Part shown: one piece after another, positions 60,018-64,000 of the stretch
Layout of the letters: every line of letters starts with the position of its first letter
Position numbering within the stretch: position 1 is the first letter of the stretch
DNA from: Paraburkholderia fynbosensis
Lineage (GTDB): Bacteria; Pseudomonadota; Gammaproteobacteria; Burkholderiales; Burkholderiaceae
DNA: 64,000 bases
Direction of reading: 5' to 3'
Assembly (NCBI RefSeq): GCF_902859935.1
Contig: NZ_CADIKI010000004.1
Coordinates: forward strand, 62,001 to 126,000
The notes under the pieces: model-generated
Database searches by the model: none
The model's input: the letters and a program-made list of their open reading frames with translations, nothing else
What the model was told of the DNA's origin: nothing
Position numbers and translations under genes: made by a program

Positions 60018-60770
60018 ATGTTGCAAGCCCCCCAGCGCATAGCGCCCAGCGGCCCGGCGCTTATTCGCCTGCTGGCCCGTCTGGCGGACGTCGATGTCCC
60101 CGAATCCAGGCAGTCGCTGTCGGACCGGCTGAGCCAATGGCTCGGCTGGACCGACGCGATTGCGTTGTCGTCGGCGCTGAACGGCAATCCGCCCGCGCTC
60201 GCCGCCGGTGCGCGCGGCTTCGGCAGCGCCGAAGAGGACGAGTGCGTCCGTGTGCGCGGCGCGCTCGCCAAGGCCGTTGCCGGCGACAGCGTGTTGGCCG
60301 GAACGCGGCGGCGCGGTCACGGGCAAACGCAGATGCAGATGCAGATGCAGGATGCCCCAGCCGACTACGCCGTGTTTCGTCAACGCTACCTCGCAATCCA
60401 GCAGTCGATGGAAACGGGCATCGCCACGCTGCGCGGCCGTCTGCGAGGCATGCTCGCCGCGCGGACGCCCGCGATGGCGCGTCTCGCGCTGATCGACGCG
60501 GTGATGGAGCGTGCGCTGAGCGAGCGCGAGCGGAATCTCCTCGCGTCGGTGCCGGGCCTGCTTGCCGGGCACTTCGAGCGTTTGCGCGCAGCTGAAGAGC
60601 AGGCGCTTGCCGCCGCACAGACAGCAGAGGCTTCCGAAGACGCCGTGCCGGTTACGCCTGGCGCCTGGCTGGACGTATTCCGCAAGGATATGCAGAGCGT
60701 CCTGCTTGCCGAACTGGAGGTTCGTTTTCAACCGGTGGAGGGGTTGCTCGCGGCCCTTCGCACCCGCTAA
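60018..60770 (+). CDS. DUF3348 protein, first gene of a stator-like operon
   Basis: A 250-residue soluble protein, largely helical, starting MLQAPQRIAPSGPALIRLLARL and including FVNATS-free segments such as YAVFRQRYLAIQQSMETGIA and LLASVPGLLAGHFERLRAAE. It fits DUF3348, known only from beta-proteobacteria as far as I recall. A (CAGATG)n tract encodes QMQMQMQ in the middle. It has no signal or membrane segment. The gene ends 10 bp before the DUF802 gene and is surely co-transcribed with it and the OmpA-type gene, suggesting a cytoplasmic partner of that membrane complex. Function unknown. Confidence 0.85.
   Translation: MLQAPQRIAPSGPALIRLLARLADVDVPESRQSLSDRLSQWLGWTDAIALSSALNGNPPALAAGARGFGSAEEDECVRVRGALAKAVAGDSVLAGTRRRGHGQTQMQMQMQDAPADYAVFRQRYLAIQQSMETGIATLRGRLRGMLAARTPAMARLALIDAVMERALSERERNLLASVPGLLAGHFERLRAAEEQALAAAQTAEASEDAVPVTPGAWLDVFRKDMQSVLLAELEVRFQPVEGLLAALRTR
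60330..60350 (+). repeat. Hexanucleotide tandem repeat (GCAGAT)n inside the DUF3348 gene
   Basis: GCAGAT is repeated three times followed by a partial copy, encoding alternating Gln-Met. Because the unit is a multiple of three, copy changes would lengthen or shorten the protein without a frameshift. Confidence 0.8.
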
Positions 60771-60780
60771 CTGGGACGCT

Positions 60781-63399
60781 ATGTCCAGATATCGTATTGA
60801 TCTCGTTGTATTCCTGGCAGGTCTGGCCGCTGCGTGCTGGATCGCTGCCAGCTATGTCGGTTCGAACCCGCTGGCGCTGGCCGTCACGTTATTGATCGGT
60901 GCCTGCTACGTGGCAGGCGCGCTCGAATTGCGCCGCTACAGTCAGGCGACTGCGACGTTGACGCGCGCGGTCACGGGCCTCGCCGGGCCGCCGCCGAGTC
61001 TTGCGGCATGGCTGGAGCCGCTGCATCCGAGCCTGCGCAACGCGGCGCGGCTGCGCATCGAGGGCGAGCGCGTAGCCTTGCCGGGACCGGCGCTGACGCC
61101 TTACCTCGTCGGCCTGCTGGTGTTGCTCGGCATGCTGGGCACGCTGCTCGGCATGGTGGCGACGCTGCGTGGCACAGGCCTCGCGTTGGAGAGCGCCACG
61201 GATTTGCAGGCGATCCGCGCGTCGCTGGCGGCGCCGGTCAAGGGGCTGGGCTTCGCGTTTGGCACCTCGATTGCGGGCGTGGCCACGTCGGCGATGCTCG
61301 GGTTGTTGTCCGCGCTGTATCGCCGCGAGCGGCTCGAAGCGGCGCAGACGCTCGACATGAAGATCGCGACGAGCTTGCGCGTGTACTCGCAGAGCCATCA
61401 GCGCGAGGAAAGCTTCAGGCTGCTGCAACGCCAGGCCGAGGTGATGCCGGCGCTGGTCGAACGCCTGCAGACGATGATGACGGCCATCGAGCAACAGAGC
61501 GCCGCGTCGAACGAGCGGCAGATCGCAAACCAGCACGCGTTCCATGGCAAGACCGAGGCCGCGTATATGCGCCTTGCCGGAGCCGTCGAACAGTCGTTGA
61601 AGGACAGCGTCGCCGAAAGCGCACGTGCTGCCGGCGCGGCGTTGCAGCCGATCATGGAAACCACGCTGGCCGGCCTTGCGCGTGAGGCGGCGGCGTTGCA
61701 CGAGACGGTCTCCCAGGCGGTGCAGCGGCAGCTCGACGGACTCTCGAGCGGTTTCGAGGCTACGAGCGCGAACGTCGCGCAGATCTGGAACAACGCATTG
61801 GCCGGCCATCAGCGCTCGAACGACGAACTGGCCGCGCATCTGCGGACGTCTCACGAACGTGCCGCCGAGATCTTCGAACAACGCTCGGCTGCGCTGCTGG
61901 ACGGCGTATCCGCGCGACTCGACGCGACGGCGGGCAGTGTGTCGCAAGCATGGAAGGATGCGCTGTCGCAGCAGGCGAGCGTCGGCGAGAAGCTGGCGAC
62001 GAACAACCAGCAAGCGCTTGTGACGGCTGCTGCGACCTTCGAGCAGCATTCGGCGTCGCTGTTGCGCTCGGTGGGTCAGTCGCATGCGGATTTGCAAACG
62101 GCGTTGGCGTCACGCGACGAACAGCGGCTGTTGGTTTGGAGTGAAACGCTCGGGTCGATGGCGACGAAGTTGAGCGAACAGTGGGAGCAGTCGGGCGCGC
62201 AAACCGCGAGCCGTCAGCAGGCAATCTGCGAGGCGCTGGCGCAAACGGCACGCGATATCTCGGCACAAACGCAAGCGCATGCAAGCGAGACGATCGGCGA
62301 GATCGACCGCCTTGTACAAGCGGCGGCGGAAGCGCCGAAAGCTGCGGCGAACCTGCAAGCGGAACTGGCCGCGCGGGATCAGGAACGTCTGGCGGCATGG
62401 ACCGAAACGCTCGGTTCGATGGCCGCTAAATTGAGCGAACAGTGGGAGCAGTCGGGCGCGCAAACCGCGAGCCGTCAGCAGGCAATCTGCGAAACGCTGG
62501 CGCAAACCGCACGCGATATCTCGGCACAAACGCAAGCGCATGCAAGCGAGACGATCGGCGAGATCGACCGCCTTGTACAAGCGGCGGCGGAAGCGCCGAA
62601 AGCTGCGGCGAACCTGCAAGCGGAACTGGCCGCGCGGGATCAGGAACGTCTGGCGGCATGGACCGAAACGCTCGGTTCGATGGCCGCTAAATTGAGCGAA
62701 CAGTGGGAGCAGTCGGGCGCGCAAACCGCGAGCCGTCAGCAGGCAATCTGCGAGGCGCTGGCGCAAACCGCACGCGATATCTCGGCACAAACGCAAGCGC
62801 ATGCAAGCGACACGATCGCCGAGATCGAGCGCCTTGTGCAAGCCGCGTCTGAAGCGCCGAAGGCCGCGGCGGAGGTCGTCGCCGAACTGCGCCAGAAGCT
62901 CTCCGACAGCATGGTCCGCGACACCGCGATGCTGCAGGAGCGCAGCCGCTTGCTGCAAACGCTGGAGACGCTGCTCGACGCTGTGAACCACGCGTCCACC
63001 CAGCAACGCACCGCGGTTGACACGCTGGTCGCCACCTCGGCGGATCTGCTGGAGCGCGTCGGCACCCGCTTCACCGATCACGTCGAGCACGAGACCGGCA
63101 AGCTCGGCGCGGTCGCCGCGCAAGTCACAGGCAGCGCGGTCGAAGTGGCGAGCCTCGGCGAAGCGTTCGGCGCGGCCGTGCAGATGTTCGGCGAATCGAA
63201 CGACAAGCTGGCCGCTCACCTGCAACGTATCGAGACCGCGCTGGACAAGTCCCTCGCGCGCAGTGACGAACAACTGGCCTATTACGTCGCGCAGGCGCGT
63301 GAAGTGATCGATTTGAGCGTGATGTCGCAGAAGCAGATCGTCGAAGACCTGCAGCGGATTGCGGGTCAGCGCGCGTCCGCCGGAGCCGACGTCGTATGA
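60781..63399 (+). CDS. DUF802 membrane protein: MotA/ExbB/ZorA-like stator subunit with long coiled-coil tail
   Basis: An 872-residue protein. Four membrane segments are predicted at about 8-26, 31-50, 106-128 and 154-180. The last two carry the MotA/TolQ/ExbB pattern: GLLVLLGMLGTLLGMVATLR (111-130) and GFAFGTSIAGVATSAMLGLL (157-176). From about 185 to the end it is cytoplasmic and helical with many Ala, Gln and Glu, as in a long coiled coil, and includes a triplicated 87-residue block. This layout matches ZorA of the Zorya defence system and is much longer than MotA. The stop overlaps the start of the MotB-like gene (ATGA). Start 60781 is 10 bp after DUF3348. The function is not described to my knowledge. 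Confidence 0.85.
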   Translation: MSRYRIDLVVFLAGLAAACWIAASYVGSNPLALAVTLLIGACYVAGALELRRYSQATATLTRAVTGLAGPPPSLAAWLEPLHPSLRNAARLRIEGERVALPGPALTPYLVGLLVLLGMLGTLLGMVATLRGTGLALESATDLQAIRASLAAPVKGLGFAFGTSIAGVATSAMLGLLSALYRRERLEAAQTLDMKIATSLRVYSQSHQREESFRLLQRQAEVMPALVERLQTMMTAIEQQSAASNERQIANQHAFHGKTEAAYMRLAGAVEQSLKDSVAESARAAGAALQPIMETTLAGLAREAAALHETVSQAVQRQLDGLSSGFEATSANVAQIWNNALAGHQRSNDELAAHLRTSHERAAEIFEQRSAALLDGVSARLDATAGSVSQAWKDALSQQASVGEKLATNNQQALVTAAATFEQHSASLLRSVGQSHADLQTALASRDEQRLLVWSETLGSMATKLSEQWEQSGAQTASRQQAICEALAQTARDISAQTQAHASETIGEIDRLVQAAAEAPKAAANLQAELAARDQERLAAWTETLGSMAAKLSEQWEQSGAQTASRQQAICETLAQTARDISAQTQAHASETIGEIDRLVQAAAEAPKAAANLQAELAARDQERLAAWTETLGSMAAKLSEQWEQSGAQTASRQQAICEALAQTARDISAQTQAHASDTIAEIERLVQAASEAPKAAAEVVAELRQKLSDSMVRDTAMLQERSRLLQTLETLLDAVNHASTQQRTAVDTLVATSADLLERVGTRFTDHVEHETGKLGAVAAQVTGSAVEVASLGEAFGAAVQMFGESNDKLAAHLQRIETALDKSLARSDEQLAYYVAQAREVIDLSVMSQKQIVEDLQRIAGQRASAGADVV
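62140..62880 (+). repeat. Three tandem 261-bp repeats inside the DUF802 gene
   Basis: Copies start at 62140, 62401 and 62662 (the third is partial and diverges near 62820-62880). Copies one and two are almost identical over more than 220 bp; the few differences are mostly silent. Each copy encodes 87 residues with the block EQSGAQTASRQQAICE and ISAQTQAHASETIGEIDRLV. Preserved reading frame and high DNA identity point to recent duplication. Confidence 0.9.
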
Positions 63400-64000
63400 G
63401 CGAGGAAATCGACGGCGGCGTGGAGCCGGGCGCGCCGATCTGGCCGGTATTCGGCGATTTGATGTCGGTGCTGCTGGGCGCGTTCGTGCTGATCCTGGTG
63501 AGCGTCATCGGCGTGCAGCTCGAGCTCTCCAACAAGCTGGAGCAGGAGGTCAAGCAGCGCCAGGCGGAAACGCAGCGCCGCAAGACGCTTGAGCAGGCGT
63601 TGGCCGGGCCGCTGGCGGCCGGGCGCGTGACGCTCGTCAACGGGCGCATCGGCATCAGCGGCAACGTGCTGTTCGCGCTGAATTCCGATCAGTTGCAGCC
63701 GCAAGGCCGGGATCTGCTGAAGAGCCTCGCCGGACCGCTGTCCGCGTATCTGCAGGCCAACGACGAAACCCTCATGGTGAGCGGCTTTACCGACGACCAG
63801 CGCCTGCGCGAAGGCAATCGCCGTTTCGCGGACAATTGGGAGCTGTCGGCGCAGCGCGCCTTGACGGTGACGCGTGGCTTGATCGACGCAGGCGTGCCGG
63901 CGGCGTCGGTGTTCGCGGCCGCGTTCGGCTCGCAGCAGCCGGTAAGTTCGAATGCGGATGATCAAGGGCGGGCCAAAAACCGTCGCGTGGAAATCGCGCC
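63396..64000 (+). CDS. MotB/OmpA-family protein, ZorB-like stator partner (3' end beyond the window)
   Basis: The first 201 residues are present. One membrane helix spans about 16-38, with Asp21 at its start (WPVFGDLMSVLLGAFVLILV), the position of the ion-carrying Asp of MotB, ExbD and TolR. A short coiled linker follows (residues 42-70). Then comes an OmpA-like peptidoglycan-binding domain: VLFALNSDQLQPQGRDLLKS, MVSGFTDDQR, ELSAQRALTVTRGLIDAGVP and AKNRRVEIA. The gene overlaps the DUF802 stop by four bases. With DUF802 as the MotA-like ring this should form an ion-driven motor anchored to the wall. Confidence 0.9.
   Translation, partial: MSEEIDGGVEPGAPIWPVFGDLMSVLLGAFVLILVSVIGVQLELSNKLEQEVKQRQAETQRRKTLEQALAGPLAAGRVTLVNGRIGISGNVLFALNSDQLQPQGRDLLKSLAGPLSAYLQANDETLMVSGFTDDQRLREGNRRFADNWELSAQRALTVTRGLIDAGVPAASVFAAAFGSQQPVSSNADDQGRAKNRRVEIA

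Noticed and set aside
60781..64000. Zorya anti-phage defence system
   Set aside because: The ZorA/ZorB-like pair alone is not Zorya. No ZorC, ZorD or ZorE effector is visible before the edge, and DUF3348 takes the first position. I report it as a stator-like operon instead.
1..64000. tRNA, rRNA, insertion sequences, integrase or phage genes
   Set aside because: None recognised on reading both strands; a dedicated tRNA and insertion-sequence scan would be decisive.

Overview
The window looks like chromosomal DNA of a high-GC beta-proteobacterium of the Burkholderiaceae, most likely Paraburkholderia or a close relative. This rests on the GC-rich codon use, the OmpC-type porin, the lysine/alanine-rich HU and H-NS proteins, and gene neighbourhoods I associate with that group (DUF3348-DUF802-OmpA, DUF3311 with an SSS symporter, the oxalate cluster). 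I see no rRNA, tRNA, CRISPR array, transposase, integrase or phage gene. Assignments come from reading the sequence and recalling families; no database search was run.

Layout. 0-4.1 kb: a spermidine/putrescine-type ABC importer (ATPase and two permeases, minus strand) divergent from an IclR regulator, with repeated ATTCCGT boxes between them. 4.4-8.6 kb: a POT peptide transporter, a MocR-type regulator and an HU-like protein with a histone-H1-like arm. 8.8-13.3 kb: the Anbu neighbourhood (circularly permuted ATP-grasp, alpha-E protein, transglutaminase, proteasome-like Anbu peptidase). 13.5-25 kb: porin, YihY/BrkB membrane protein with a YqjD-like tail, YbaK-type protein, chemoreceptor, degenerate receiver, SulP transporter, SYLF lipoprotein, FAD oxidoreductase, SDR.

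25.6-28.3 kb holds a secreted-looking glycine-rich protein made of Asp/His/Asn repeats. 28.4-33.9 kb has PdeM and Lhr-type helicase genes, a nitrilase-family amidohydrolase, an FKBP isomerase and DUF488. 33.9-38 kb is a patchy stretch of small, poorly recognised genes with AT-rich spacers, including a protein with two H-NS-type DNA-binding motifs and a histone-H1-like tail. Then come a cardiolipin synthase-like enzyme and a three-gene operon of lipoprotein sulfatase, formylglycine-generating enzyme and NlpA/MetQ-like binding protein.

43.4-50 kb: the oxalate module (OxlT-type antiporter, oxalyl-CoA decarboxylase, formyl-CoA transferase) and small genes. 50-54 kb: a sensor kinase/response regulator pair divergent from DUF3311 plus an SSS monocarboxylate-type symporter, with a TACGTA-repeat operator candidate between them. 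54-58 kb: an iron operon (TonB receptor, SEL1 protein, PiuC/YbiX dioxygenase) behind a Fur-box-like palindrome. 58.5-59.7 kb: a DadA-like oxidoreductase. The right edge carries DUF3348, DUF802 and a MotB/OmpA protein that together look like an uncharacterised ion-driven stator resembling ZorA/ZorB; the last gene is cut by the edge.

The strongest candidates for underdescribed biology are this stator-like operon, the Anbu/ATP-grasp island, the sulfatase operon with an atypical modification motif, and the glycine-rich repeat protein.
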